Below, in pieces: positions 56,077 to 64,000 of a stretch of DNA of 64,000 nt. The notes below the pieces were generated by a model, which saw only the letters and a program-made list of their open reading frames with translations, made no database searches and was not told where the DNA came from. Position numbers and translations under genes: made by a program. Position 1 is the stretch's first letter; each line of letters opens with the position of its first letter. The stretch spans positions 372,001 through 436,000 of the forward strand of contig NZ_SISK01000001.1 of the NCBI RefSeq assembly GCF_004310345.1, written 5' to 3'. The stretch is from Paracoccus subflavus (GTDB lineage Bacteria > Pseudomonadota > Alphaproteobacteria > Rhodobacterales > Rhodobacteraceae).

Positions 56077-56110
56077 AAAAAGAACCGGGGACCGGCTTTC
56101 GCCGATCCCC
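56077..56110 (-). terminator. Strong terminator of rplU-rpmA
   Basis: On the minus strand GGGGATCGGC / GCCGGTCCCC form a 10-bp stem (one T-G pair) closed by a GAAA tetraloop and followed by GGTTCTTTTT. Confidence 0.9.
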
Positions 56111-56138
56111 CCTGTAACAGTGAATTGTTAAATCCGGG

Positions 56139-56411
56139 TTACTCGGCTGCCATCTGCACTGCGGGAACCACCGAAATGAAGGTGCGCCCCTTGAGGCCCT
56201 TTCGGAACGTCACCTGACCGTCGGACAGGGCGAACAGGGTGTGATCCTTACCCATCCCGACATTGTCGCCCGGCCACCACTTGGTGCCGCGCTGACGCAC
56301 GATGATGTTGCCGGCAATGGCTTCCTGGCCGCCGAACAGCTTGACGCCCAGACGACGACCGGCCGAATCGCGACCGTTGCGGGACGAACCGCCTGCTTTC
56401 TTGTGTGCCAT
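56139..56411 (-). CDS. rpmA: 50S ribosomal protein L27
   Basis: A large-subunit protein near the peptidyl-transferase centre, 90 residues. It starts [16 protein letters not shown], the standard L27 N-terminus, followed by [12 protein letters not shown] and [20 protein letters not shown]. It follows rplU by 12 nt and ends before a strong terminator. Confidence 0.98.
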   Translation of the reverse strand: MAHKKAGGSSRNGRDSAGRRLGVKLFGGQEAIAGNIIVRQRGTKWWPGDNVGMGKDHTLFALSDGQVTFRKGLKGRTFISVVPAVQMAAE

Positions 56412-56423
56412 GGTCCTGTCTCC

Positions 56424-56786
56424 TTACGCGTTTTCTTTGCTGCGGGCGCCTGCCGCCGTCTTGACGCCGGTGCCGTCCGCACCCTCGGCCAGAACGTCGG
56501 TCACGCGCAGCAGGGTCAGTTGCTGGCGATGCCCGCGGGTGCGCTGCGAGCTGTGCTTGCGGCGGCGCTTGACATAGGTGATAACCTTGTCGGCCTTGAT
56601 CTGGTCGATCACCTCGGCCTGAACGCAAGCGCCGGTAACCAGCGGCGCACCCAGGGTGGACCCGACCATCAGGATTTCGTTGAACTGGACCTTGTCGCCA
56701 GCGGCGGCATTCAGCTTTTCAACGCGCAGGACATCGCCAGCCTGCACCTTGTATTGCTTGCCGCCCGTCTTGAGAACCGCGAACAT
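56424..56786 (-). CDS. rplU: 50S ribosomal protein L21
   Basis: A large-subunit protein, 120 residues. It starts MFAVLKTGGKQYKVQAGD and has KRRRKHSSQRTRGHRQQLT near residues 74-92, typical of L21; the C-terminal tail after residue 100 is a lineage-specific extension. The frame is open to 56903 but the L21 start is clear. First gene of rplU-rpmA. Confidence 0.98.
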   Translation of the reverse strand: MFAVLKTGGKQYKVQAGDVLRVEKLNAAAGDKVQFNEILMVGSTLGAPLVTGACVQAEVIDQIKADKVITYVKRRRKHSSQRTRGHRQQLTLLRVTDVLAEGADGTGVKTAAGARSKENA

Positions 56787-56929
56787 CGCTTCGTTTCCTT
56801 CGTTGCCGCGTCCTGTGGCCCCGGACCAAGCCGGCGTTCGGTTTCCCGCCTTCGGACAGCGCATCCCTGGACGGGATGGTTTTGAAAATAACAGACCGGC
56901 CAAGGGCGCCTGCCCGGCCGGTGCCCCTG

Positions 56930-56958
56930 CATATGACGAATCCCCGCCGCCAAGTCAA
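56930..56958 (-). promoter_or_regulatory. Candidate rplU-rpmA promoter
   Basis: On the minus strand TTGACT and CATATG are 17 nt apart, about 140 nt upstream of rplU. The -35 is near consensus. Confidence 0.55.
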
Positions 56959-57043
56959 GCGCACGGCGCCCGGATTTTCCAGGGCGCGGTGGAACCTTGA
57001 CCCGGATCCCCGCCTTGTCAGCAGGCCATCCAAGGGAAAACTC

Positions 57044-58018
57044 ATGCAATCCTTTACATGCCCCGACTGCGGCAACCGGGTCTATTTCGACAACATGTTC
57101 TGCGCCTGCGGGGTGCCTTTGTTCTACGAGCCCGAGGCGCGGGCGATGCAGAACGACGGACAGGCCTGCGCCAATCGCGAAACCATCCAGTGCAACTGGA
57201 TCGCCGTTCCCGGAGAACCCCTGTGCCGATCCTGCACCATGTCGGACACCGTGCCCGCCCTGCATGTCGGCGACAACCAGCAGTTGCTGGAACGTGCCGA
57301 ACGGGCCAAACGCTGGGTGCTGGCGAACCTGTCGAACTGGAATTGGTTCACGGACGCCGACCGGGGAATGCGGCCGCGGTTCCAGATGCTGTCGGAAAAC
57401 ACGGGCAGCGGGCGTGCCCAGCAGATCATGATGGGGCACGACAATGGCGAGATCGTCATCAACGTGACCGAGGCAGACGAGCTGATCCGCATCCAGCGGC
57501 AGCACAAGCTGGGCGAACAGTATCGCTCGATGGTCGGCCATTTCCGTCACGAACTGGCGCATTTCCTGTTCGATCGCCTTGCCGTCGCATCGGGGTTTCT
57601 GGACGAATTCCGTCCCATCTTCGGCGACGAGACCGCCGACTATAACGCGGCCCTGCAAGAGCATTATGCCAATCCCAAGAACCCCGGCGACGAGTTCATC
57701 ACCACCTATGCGACCGCCCACCCGCACGAGGACTGGGCCGAAACGGTGGCGCATCTGCTGCACATGGTCGATTTTACCGACAGTTTCGTCAGCGCGGGCC
57801 TGTCGATGACCGGCGTGCCCGACAAATATCGGCCCTATGCCGACACCGACGCAGACCATCTGCTGAACATCGCGGCCGATGTGGCCATCGCCATCAACGA
57901 CATCAACCGCGCCCTGGACAATTCCGACCTGTATCCCTTCGTGCTGACCCCCTTCATCCGCGAAAAGATGAAGTTCGCGCATGGCTGGATCAGCAGCCAC
58001 ATCGAACGCGGGGCCTAG
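57044..58018 (+). CDS. Zinc-ribbon plus putative zinc metallopeptidase protein
   Basis: A 324-residue cytosolic protein. The N-terminal zinc-ribbon-like part holds CPDCG (residues 6-10) and CACG, with further cysteines CANRE, CNW and CRSC. The middle carries the metallopeptidase motif HELAH near residue 170 (FRHELAHFLFDRL), with DEF and a downstream HEDWAETVAHLLH that can supply the third ligand. This matches the uncharacterised family annotated as putative zinc-binding metallopeptidase. Substrate unknown. The ATG has CAAGGG upstream. It is convergent with the ABC-F gene, overlapping by 4 nt. Confidence 0.85.
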   Translation: MQSFTCPDCGNRVYFDNMFCACGVPLFYEPEARAMQNDGQACANRETIQCNWIAVPGEPLCRSCTMSDTVPALHVGDNQQLLERAERAKRWVLANLSNWNWFTDADRGMRPRFQMLSENTGSGRAQQIMMGHDNGEIVINVTEADELIRIQRQHKLGEQYRSMVGHFRHELAHFLFDRLAVASGFLDEFRPIFGDETADYNAALQEHYANPKNPGDEFITTYATAHPHEDWAETVAHLLHMVDFTDSFVSAGLSMTGVPDKYRPYADTDADHLLNIAADVAIAINDINRALDNSDLYPFVLTPFIREKMKFAHGWISSHIERGA

Positions 58019-59820
58019 GACGCCGCCTTTTCCTCAAGCATCAGCCATTCCTCCTCGGCCGCAGCCAGGGCGTGCTGGCGTTCGGCCAGCGCCTCGGTCG
58101 CCTTCCGGAACTTGGCCGGGGCGGACTGGAACAGGTCGGGCTGAGCCAGGAACTCGGACAGCTTGGCGATTTCGGCCTCCAGACGCTCGATCATCGCGGG
58201 CAGCGCATCAAGACGGTGGCGTTCGGTGAATGACAGGCCGGTCCTGACGGCTTTCGGTCTTTCGGCCATCGCTTCCGGTTTTTTCGCCGTCTCGGGCTCG
58301 ACCGGCACATCCTCGCCACGCTGTGCGCGGTAATCTGACCAGCCTCCGGCATAGACGGTGGCGCGGCCGTCACCCTCCATCGCGACGGTGGTATCGGCCA
58401 CCCGGTCGATGAAATCGCGATCATGGCTGACCAGCAGCACGGTGCCGTCGTAATCGCCCAACAGATCCTGCAGCAGATCCAGCGTTTCCACATCCAGATC
58501 ATTGGTCGGCTCGTCCAGCACCAGCAGGTTCGACGGCCGCGCCATCAGCCGTGCCAGCAACAGCCGGGCCTTTTCGCCGCCCGACAGGCTGCGCACCGGC
58601 GCGCGGGCCTGCGCGTCATCGAACAGGAAATCCTTGAGATAGGCGACCACGTGACACGGCTGGCCGCGCACCATGACCTGATCTGCCCGCCCGGACACGC
58701 GCATGTCGGGATCGCCGGTCAGGGATTCCCAAAGCGTCTGGTCGGGGTTCAAGGCCGACCGGGTCTGGTCAAAGATCGCCAGTTCCAGATTGGTGCCCAG
58801 TGTCACCGCGCCCTGGTCGGGGGCGATCTCTCCGGTCAGCATCCGGATCAGCGTGGTCTTGCCCGCGCCGTTCGGGCCGACAAAGGCCACCCGGTCGCCC
58901 CGGTTCACCCGCAGATCGAAGGGCCGCAGGATCGCTCGGTCGCCAAAGGTCTTGGCGATGCCCCTGGCCTCGATCACCTTCCTGCCCGATTGCGGACCCG
59001 AATCCAGCGCCATCGCCGCCGTGCCCTGCCGCCGGATCTGGGCGCTGCGTTCGTCGCGCAGCGCCGCCAGGGCGCGGACCCGGCCCTGATTGCGCTTGCG
59101 GCGCGCGCTGATCCCTTCGACGGCCCAGCGGGCCTCGGCCTTGATCTTGCGGTCCAGCTTGTGGCGCGCCTCGTCCTCGGCGGACCAGACGGCCTCGCGC
59201 CAGTCCTCGAAACCCTCGAAGCCCCGTTCCTGCCTGCGGACCTCGCCCCGGTCGATCCACAGGGTCGCGCGGGTCAGGCGGCGCAAAAAGGCGCGGTCGT
59301 GGCTGATGATGACATAGGCGGCGCGCGTCTGGGACAGGTGATCCTCAAGCCAGCCGATCGCCTCGATGTCCAGATGGTTGGTCGGCTCGTCCAGCAGCAT
59401 CAGCTCCGGCGCCTGCGCCAGCAACCGGGCCAGCGCGGCGCGGCGGCGTTCTCCGCCCGATGCGGTGGCGACGGGGCGACCGGGGTCGAACTTCAGTCCT
59501 TCTGCCGCCATCTGGACCCGGTATCCCTCGGCCTCGGGGAGGCCGGCGGCGGCGAACTGGCCCAGTGTCGCATAGTCCGAAAGGTCCGGGTCTTGCTCCA
59601 TGTAGCCGGTCGATACCCCCGCCCCCAGCACGATTTCACCCCGGTCGGGTTCCACCAGGCCTGCCATGACCTTCATCAGGGTGGATTTTCCCGATCCGTT
59701 GCGCCCCACCAGGGCGACCCGGTCGCCCGGCTGGATGGTCAGGGACAGACCATCGAAGACGGGGGCGCCGCCGTAGGTCAGGGAAATGTCGCTCAGTTGC
59801 AAAAGGGGTGCGCGTGCCAT
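58015..59820 (-). CDS. ABC-F family ATPase (Uup-like)
   Basis: A cytosolic ribosome-associated-type ATPase of 601 residues without membrane domains. Two cassettes: Walker A VGRNGSGKST near residues 37-46 and GPNGAGKTT near 315-323; each has a signature (ASGGERRR, LSGGEKAR) and Walker B (LLDEPTNHLD, VLDEPTNDLD). The C-terminal 70 residues form a coiled coil like the Uup DNA-binding tail. Uup acts in translation and replication quality control. Best named Uup-like; EttA is excluded by the C-terminal domain. Confidence 0.9.
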   Translation of the reverse strand: MARAPLLQLSDISLTYGGAPVFDGLSLTIQPGDRVALVGRNGSGKSTLMKVMAGLVEPDRGEIVLGAGVSTGYMEQDPDLSDYATLGQFAAAGLPEAEGYRVQMAAEGLKFDPGRPVATASGGERRRAALARLLAQAPELMLLDEPTNHLDIEAIGWLEDHLSQTRAAYVIISHDRAFLRRLTRATLWIDRGEVRRQERGFEGFEDWREAVWSAEDEARHKLDRKIKAEARWAVEGISARRKRNQGRVRALAALRDERSAQIRRQGTAAMALDSGPQSGRKVIEARGIAKTFGDRAILRPFDLRVNRGDRVAFVGPNGAGKTTLIRMLTGEIAPDQGAVTLGTNLELAIFDQTRSALNPDQTLWESLTGDPDMRVSGRADQVMVRGQPCHVVAYLKDFLFDDAQARAPVRSLSGGEKARLLLARLMARPSNLLVLDEPTNDLDVETLDLLQDLLGDYDGTVLLVSHDRDFIDRVADTTVAMEGDGRATVYAGGWSDYRAQRGEDVPVEPETAKKPEAMAERPKAVRTGLSFTERHRLDALPAMIERLEAEIAKLSEFLAQPDLFQSAPAKFRKATEALAERQHALAAAEEEWLMLEEKAAS

Positions 59821-59928
59821 AACCGCGCCCTAGCGCGCGGCGCGAGAACGGTCAATGGACCAGCGGCAGGGACTTGCGCCCTGCCGACAACGGTTCCACA
59901 ACCGCAGCGACACAGACGCAGGGACATC

Positions 59929-60867
59929 ATGGCGCGCAAGATCATCATCGACACGGATCCCGGCCAGGACGACGCGGTGGCGATCCTGCTGGCACTGGCA
60001 AGCCCCGAATTGCAGGTTCTGGGCATCACCGTGGTGGCGGGAAACGTGCCTCTGCCGCTGACCTTGCGGAATACCTGTCAGATCGTCGAACTATCCGGGC
60101 GCGACGATGTTCCGGTTCACGCAGGTTGCGACCGGCCGCTGGTGCGGCCCCTGGTCACGGCCGAGAACGTGCATGGAACCTCGGGGCTGGACGGGATCGA
60201 CCTGCCCGAACCGGCCCTGCGACCCCAGCCGGGCCATGCCGTCGATTTCATCATCGACACGCTGCGGAGCGAACCGGCGGGCAGCGTGACACTGGTTCCC
60301 ATCGGCCCGCTGACCAACATCGCCACGGCCTTTCGCCGCGCGCCGGACATTGTTTCGCGTGTCCAGCAGATCGTGCTGATGGGCGGCGCCTATTTCGAGG
60401 TGGGCAACGTCACCCCCGCCGCAGAGTTCAATGTCTATGTCGATCCCGAGGCCGCGTCCGAGGTCTTTGCCTCGGGCATCCCGTTGGTGGTGGTGCCGCT
60501 GGACGCCACGCACCAGGCGCTGACCTCACGCGACTGGATCGAAGGGATGCGCGCCCTGCCCGGCCGCTGCGGCCCCGCCGTTGCAAGCTGGACCGATTTC
60601 TTCGAGCGCTTCGACAAGGAGAAATACGGCAGCCAGGGCGCGCCCCTTCACGATCCCTGTACCATCGCCTGGCTGCTGCGCCCGGATCTGTTCACGGGCC
60701 GGCAAATCAATGTCGAGATCGAACTGGAGGGACGGTTTACTGCCGGCATGACCGTGGCCGACTGGTGGGGCGTAACGAACCGCCCGCCGAACGCTTTGTT
60801 CATCCGGCATGTCGATTGCGACGGACTGTTCGGAATGCTGACGGAACGGCTGTCGCGGCTGCCCTAG
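59929..60867 (+). CDS. Nucleoside hydrolase
   Basis: It cleaves the N-glycosidic bond of ribonucleosides in salvage. The 312-residue protein has the family's Asp-rich N-terminus KIIIDTDPGQDDAVAILLAL (residues 4-23), GPLTNIA, LMGGAYFEVGNVTPAAEFN and PLDATHQ. Length is typical for IunH/URH proteins. No signal peptide. Base preference cannot be read. It overlaps the convergent skp gene by 4 nt. Confidence 0.92.
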   Translation: MARKIIIDTDPGQDDAVAILLALASPELQVLGITVVAGNVPLPLTLRNTCQIVELSGRDDVPVHAGCDRPLVRPLVTAENVHGTSGLDGIDLPEPALRPQPGHAVDFIIDTLRSEPAGSVTLVPIGPLTNIATAFRRAPDIVSRVQQIVLMGGAYFEVGNVTPAAEFNVYVDPEAASEVFASGIPLVVVPLDATHQALTSRDWIEGMRALPGRCGPAVASWTDFFERFDKEKYGSQGAPLHDPCTIAWLLRPDLFTGRQINVEIELEGRFTAGMTVADWWGVTNRPPNALFIRHVDCDGLFGMLTERLSRLP

Positions 60868-61505
60868 TTCTGTTGGTCCTGTGGCACGGTCAGGGGCACC
60901 GTGCCCTGGCCGTCGCCCAAATCCGCGTCCAGCCGCGCAACCAGGTCGTCGGTCATGTCGATGGCGTCCAGCGACACGAAGACGGTGCGCCGGTCCAGGA
61001 CAGCGACCGCGCCGCGTTCCTGCATCATCTCGCCCATCAGCGGCAGAGCCGCGCGATAGAAGGCCGCGCGATCGGCCTCGGCCCAGCCATTCAAGTCCTC
61101 GACCACCTGGGCGCGCTCACGGCGGATGGCGGTGGCGCGGGCGTCGAAGGCCTCGGCCAGACGGCGGAACTCGGCCGGGTCCAGGGTCGGGCGCTGATCG
61201 GTCAGTTCGGACTCTTCGGCGGCAAGCTGGGTCGCAAGGCGCTCGTTTTCGGCCGCGACTTCGCGCCCGGTCTCCTCAAGCACGCGCTGCGTGCGCCGGC
61301 CCCAGGCCGATCGGGAAAACAGCGCCTCCTGATCCACGGTCAGAAGGGGGATGGCCGCAACAGGCGACGAATCGGCTGGTGCCGGGATGGTTTGCGACGG
61401 CATCGCGGGTGCGGTTGTCCCCCCGCTGGCCGGCCCCTCCTGCGCCGCGACGCCGCCTGCCCAAACGGTCAGGACAAGGGCTGCGATCCGACCGGCAGCC
61501 CGCAT
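60864..61505 (-). CDS. OmpH/Skp-family periplasmic chaperone
   Basis: It holds unfolded outer-membrane proteins in the periplasm on the way to BamA. The 213-residue precursor has a signal peptide (cleavage near VAAQ-EG, residue 21), a Pro/Ala-rich spacer to residue 50, a strand (AIPLLTVDQEALF) and a charged coiled coil at about 75-165. The start shares its A with the bamA stop (TGATG). Sequence conservation in the family is low, but context is decisive. Confidence 0.9.
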   Translation of the reverse strand: MRAAGRIAALVLTVWAGGVAAQEGPASGGTTAPAMPSQTIPAPADSSPVAAIPLLTVDQEALFSRSAWGRRTQRVLEETGREVAAENERLATQLAAEESELTDQRPTLDPAEFRRLAEAFDARATAIRRERAQVVEDLNGWAEADRAAFYRAALPLMGEMMQERGAVAVLDRRTVFVSLDAIDMTDDLVARLDADLGDGQGTVPLTVPQDQQN

Positions 61506-63805
61506 CAGAACCGGGTGGAGATGGTCAGGTCGAAGTTCTGTTCCTCGTCATAGTCCTCTTGCCGGACCGCTTTCGAGAAATTGAACCGCAGCGGGCCGAT
61601 GGGCGTCGTCCAGAACAGGGATGCGCCGACGGACGCCCGGATATACATCGAATCGTCAACCGGGGCGCCGCCGGTGCCGATCGTATTGTCCAACCCCCAG
61701 ATCGACCCGACATCGGCGAACAAGCCGCCCGAGATGCCGTATTCCTCGGGCAATCCGATGGGAAACTGCGCCTCGCTGCGGACGGCCCAGAAGTAGTTGC
61801 CGCCAAGCCCGTCCTCGTTCGGGGCGGCCAGATCGCGCGGCCCGATGCCGTTCGGCTCGAAACCCCGGATGCGGGTGCCGCCGCGATAGCGGTCCAGGAT
61901 CCAGGTCGAATAATCGTCATAGGACAGGATCGCGCCCGCCTCGAACTCGGCGCGCAGGGTCACCTCCTCGCGCCAGGCGTTGCTTTCCACGCCCGCCAGC
62001 AGTCCCGTGGTGACGCTTTTCGTGTCGCCCCCCAGCCCCGCGAAATCCTGAGAGAACCGCAGCTTGTAGCTGGTCAGAGGATCAAGCCCGGTGATGCGGG
62101 TATCCCATTCGTAGCTGTAGCCCAGGGCCGAGGTGACGCGCTGCCCTTCCTCGGCCTGCAAAAGCTCCGAACTGTCGTCCTCGACCCCGCCCAGGGTTTC
62201 CTTGGACAGGCTGTATCGCAACTCCAGCCGGCCGTTCTGCGAGATGGGGAATTCGATGGATGGACGGACCCCCACCGAACGGGTGTCATAGTCGGAATTC
62301 AGGCTTTCAGTTTCGTTGTAATAGGTGTTGAAGCCGAACCGCAGGTCGCGACCCAGAAAATAGGGCTCGATAAAGGTCAGGGACGAGGCCTGATCGCCAT
62401 CGGCGGTCGAGATCGACAGCCCGACCGTCTGGCCCCGGCCCAGGAAGTTGTTTTCCTGCAACGATGCGTTCAGGCCCACGCCCGAGGCCACGCCATAGGA
62501 GGCGCCGAAGGACAGCGAGCCGGTCGGCTGCTCTTCGACGTTCACATCGACGATGACCTGTTCCTGGCTGCTGCCTGGACGGCTTTCGACCTGTGCATCG
62601 GCGAAATAGCCAAGGGCGCGGATGCGCTCGGCGGCGTTGCGGATTTCGCGCGGGTTGAAGGGGTCGCCTTCGACCGTGTTGAACTGGCGGCGGATCACCT
62701 GGTCCAGCGTGGTCGTGTTGCCCTCGATGTCGATGCGTTCGACAAAGATGCGCGGTCCGCGGGTGATGGCAAAGGTAAGGTCCAGCGTCTGGTTCTGCGG
62801 GTTGCGCGTCACGCGCGGTTCGATATTGACGAAATTCAGCCCTTGCTGGATCGCCACTGTTTCCATCCGGCGGATGGTATTGTCGATGGCGGCAGGGTTG
62901 TAGACATCGCCCCGGCCTACGCGGTTCTGCGCGGCAAAGGCTGCCGTATCGACGCCCGGAATCTCGGACACGGTGTTGACCTGCGCAAAACGGTAACGCG
63001 GGCCTTCCTGGATGTTGAAGGTGATGTAGAAGGCGTCGCGTTCGCGCGCCAGTTCCGGGGCCACCGCCTGCACCCGAAAATCGGCATAACCCCGCGAGCG
63101 ATAGAAGTCGGTCAGAAGCTGTTCGTCCAGTTGCAGCCGTTCCGGCGCAAAGGTGTCGCGCCGGATGAAGGTACGCAGGATGCCCGCCTGCTTGGTATCC
63201 AGCACATTGCGGAGGCGACGGTCGCTGAAGGCGCGATTGCCGGTGAACCCGATACGCTCGATCTCGGTGACATTGCCCTCGCGAACCTCGAACACCAGAT
63301 CGACGCGGTTGTCGCTGCGGCGGATGATGCGGGGATCGACGCGGGCAGCCAGCCGACCCTGCGCGGCATAGGCCTGGGCGATGTTCTGGGCATCCTGCAA
63401 CGCCTGGCTGGGCTGATAGACCCTGCGCGACTGGCTTCGCACCACCGCGGCCAGTTGTTCGTCGTTGATGCGGCGGTTGCCTTCAAAGCTGATCTGGCTG
63501 ATCGTCGGGTATTCCTGCACCCGGATCACCAGCACGCCGCCCTGGGGGACGATCTCGACCGTTTCGAACAGGCCGGAATTCTGCAGGCGTTGCAGCGCGT
63601 CGTTCAGTTCGCCCGCCGATACATCCTGGCCGCGTGCGATATTGGCATAGGACAGGATCGTCGCCGGCTCGACGCGTTGCGATCCCTCGATCCGGACATC
63701 GTTGAACACAAGCGCGGCCGCCGCGCCCGGCATCACCACCACCGGCGAGGCGATTGCCATGGCCGTCACCAGCGCAGCCGCGCCCTTGCCCAGTTTCCGT
63801 GTCAT
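61505..63805 (-). CDS. bamA: Outer-membrane protein assembly factor BamA
   Basis: It inserts beta-barrel proteins into the outer membrane. The 766-residue precursor has a signal peptide (about 31 residues), five POTRA domains (about 32-430; the first reads VFNDVRIEGSQRVEPATIL) and a 16-strand barrel. The strand/loop-6 motif is IRGFEPNG and the chain ends in STRF with the C-terminal Phe used for recognition. rseP precedes it and skp follows, the standard order. Confidence 0.97.
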   Translation of the reverse strand: MTRKLGKGAAALVTAMAIASPVVVMPGAAAALVFNDVRIEGSQRVEPATILSYANIARGQDVSAGELNDALQRLQNSGLFETVEIVPQGGVLVIRVQEYPTISQISFEGNRRINDEQLAAVVRSQSRRVYQPSQALQDAQNIAQAYAAQGRLAARVDPRIIRRSDNRVDLVFEVREGNVTEIERIGFTGNRAFSDRRLRNVLDTKQAGILRTFIRRDTFAPERLQLDEQLLTDFYRSRGYADFRVQAVAPELARERDAFYITFNIQEGPRYRFAQVNTVSEIPGVDTAAFAAQNRVGRGDVYNPAAIDNTIRRMETVAIQQGLNFVNIEPRVTRNPQNQTLDLTFAITRGPRIFVERIDIEGNTTTLDQVIRRQFNTVEGDPFNPREIRNAAERIRALGYFADAQVESRPGSSQEQVIVDVNVEEQPTGSLSFGASYGVASGVGLNASLQENNFLGRGQTVGLSISTADGDQASSLTFIEPYFLGRDLRFGFNTYYNETESLNSDYDTRSVGVRPSIEFPISQNGRLELRYSLSKETLGGVEDDSSELLQAEEGQRVTSALGYSYEWDTRITGLDPLTSYKLRFSQDFAGLGGDTKSVTTGLLAGVESNAWREEVTLRAEFEAGAILSYDDYSTWILDRYRGGTRIRGFEPNGIGPRDLAAPNEDGLGGNYFWAVRSEAQFPIGLPEEYGISGGLFADVGSIWGLDNTIGTGGAPVDDSMYIRASVGASLFWTTPIGPLRFNFSKAVRQEDYDEEQNFDLTISTRF

Positions 63806-63907
63806 CGCTGCCCCTCTTCGTCAGCCCGCATGGACGCTGCTTGCGGCGTCCTTGTTTGGGTCCAGCTTGTGCATCAATCGACCGGTCCTGTCAAAACGCA
63901 TCGCGCC

Positions 63908-64000
63908 TCAGGGGCACAAAAGATCGTTCGTCAGGCCGAAAATCATCAGCGACAGGACAGCAGCCATCCCGAACGCCGTCAGCAGGCTGAGGATGCGGTC
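63908..64000 (-). CDS. rseP: Site-2 protease RseP, C-terminal end only (cut by window edge)
   Basis: Thirty codons of the 3' end are visible. They read DRILSLLTAFGMAAVLSLMI then FGLTNDLLCP and stop, a final membrane helix followed by the ND motif typical of RseP/MmpA C-termini. Position directly upstream of bamA, the usual arrangement in proteobacteria, supports the call. The catalytic motifs are outside the window. Confidence 0.75.
   Translation of the reverse strand, partial: DRILSLLTAFGMAAVLSLMIFGLTNDLLCP

Noticed and set aside
58423-59928. In-frame extension upstream of the nucleoside hydrolase
   Set aside because: Antisense to the ABC-F gene; the conserved hydrolase N-terminus starts at 59929.
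1-64000. CRISPR arrays, insertion sequences, prophage or integrase genes
   Set aside because: No regularly spaced repeats, transposase or integrase motifs, or compositional break were seen; codon use is even across the window.

Overview
The window is a 64 kb piece of a GC-rich alphaproteobacterial chromosome, most likely Paracoccus or a close relative in the Rhodobacteraceae/Paracoccaceae. The evidence is a membrane-anchored cytochrome c552 of the Paracoccus CycM type, a complete beta-hydroxyaspartate-cycle operon (the pathway was characterised in Paracoccus denitrificans), a split circularly permuted ssrA gene with the tag ANDNRAPVALAA, an alphaproteobacterial SspB, and an NDUFS4-type complex I accessory subunit. 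No insertion sequence, phage, CRISPR array or rRNA is visible. Gene packing is dense, with many 4-nt ATGA or TGATG overlaps.

Layout. 0-6 kb: peptide ABC importer yejABEF (yejF runs off the left edge), then cycM. 6-10 kb: prephenate dehydratase, an SRPBCC protein, a CpdB/UshA-like phosphoesterase lacking a signal peptide, and SRP RNA. 10-18.7 kb: the most interesting block. On the minus strand, bhcA-bhcB-bhcC-bhcD are followed by an NCS2 purine/urate permease, HIU hydrolase (uraH) and membrane urate hydroxylase (puuD); bhcR is divergent, with a near-perfect IclR box between bhcA and bhcR. Urate breakdown eventually gives glyoxylate, the substrate of the BHA cycle, so the block can be read as a purine-to-oxaloacetate route. 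19-27 kb: tRNA-Gln, a BaiN/RdsA-type flavoprotein, kdsA-kpsE-kpsT (capsule export with Kdo synthesis), a uracil-DNA-glycosylase-like protein, formate-THF ligase, and an unrecognised 258-residue protein.

27-38 kb: housekeeping genes: pyrH, miaA, an AraC regulator, rlmE-ppx, a PaaI-type thioesterase, ssrA-sspB (trans-translation plus ClpX adaptor), the NDUFS4 homologue, sodC, an I78 inhibitor lipoprotein, cmk, tsf and rpsB. 38-46 kb: eda, an MFS permease, xseA, purD, prs, a DsbA-fold isomerase, and a hydrolase. 45.5-54.3 kb: yraN-rsmI diverging from an LpoA-like lipoprotein, glnD, murJ, a rhomboid-fold protein lacking both catalytic residues, and trpS. 54.3-64 kb: a luciferase-like oxidoreductase, a GNAT acetyltransferase, rpmA-rplU, a zinc-ribbon metallopeptidase, an ABC-F ATPase, a nucleoside hydrolase, and rseP-bamA-skp (rseP runs off the right edge).

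All calls come from reading motifs, translations and context; no database search was run. Start codons were chosen by ribosome-binding sites, overlap with upstream stops and family knowledge, and alternatives are given where the choice is open.
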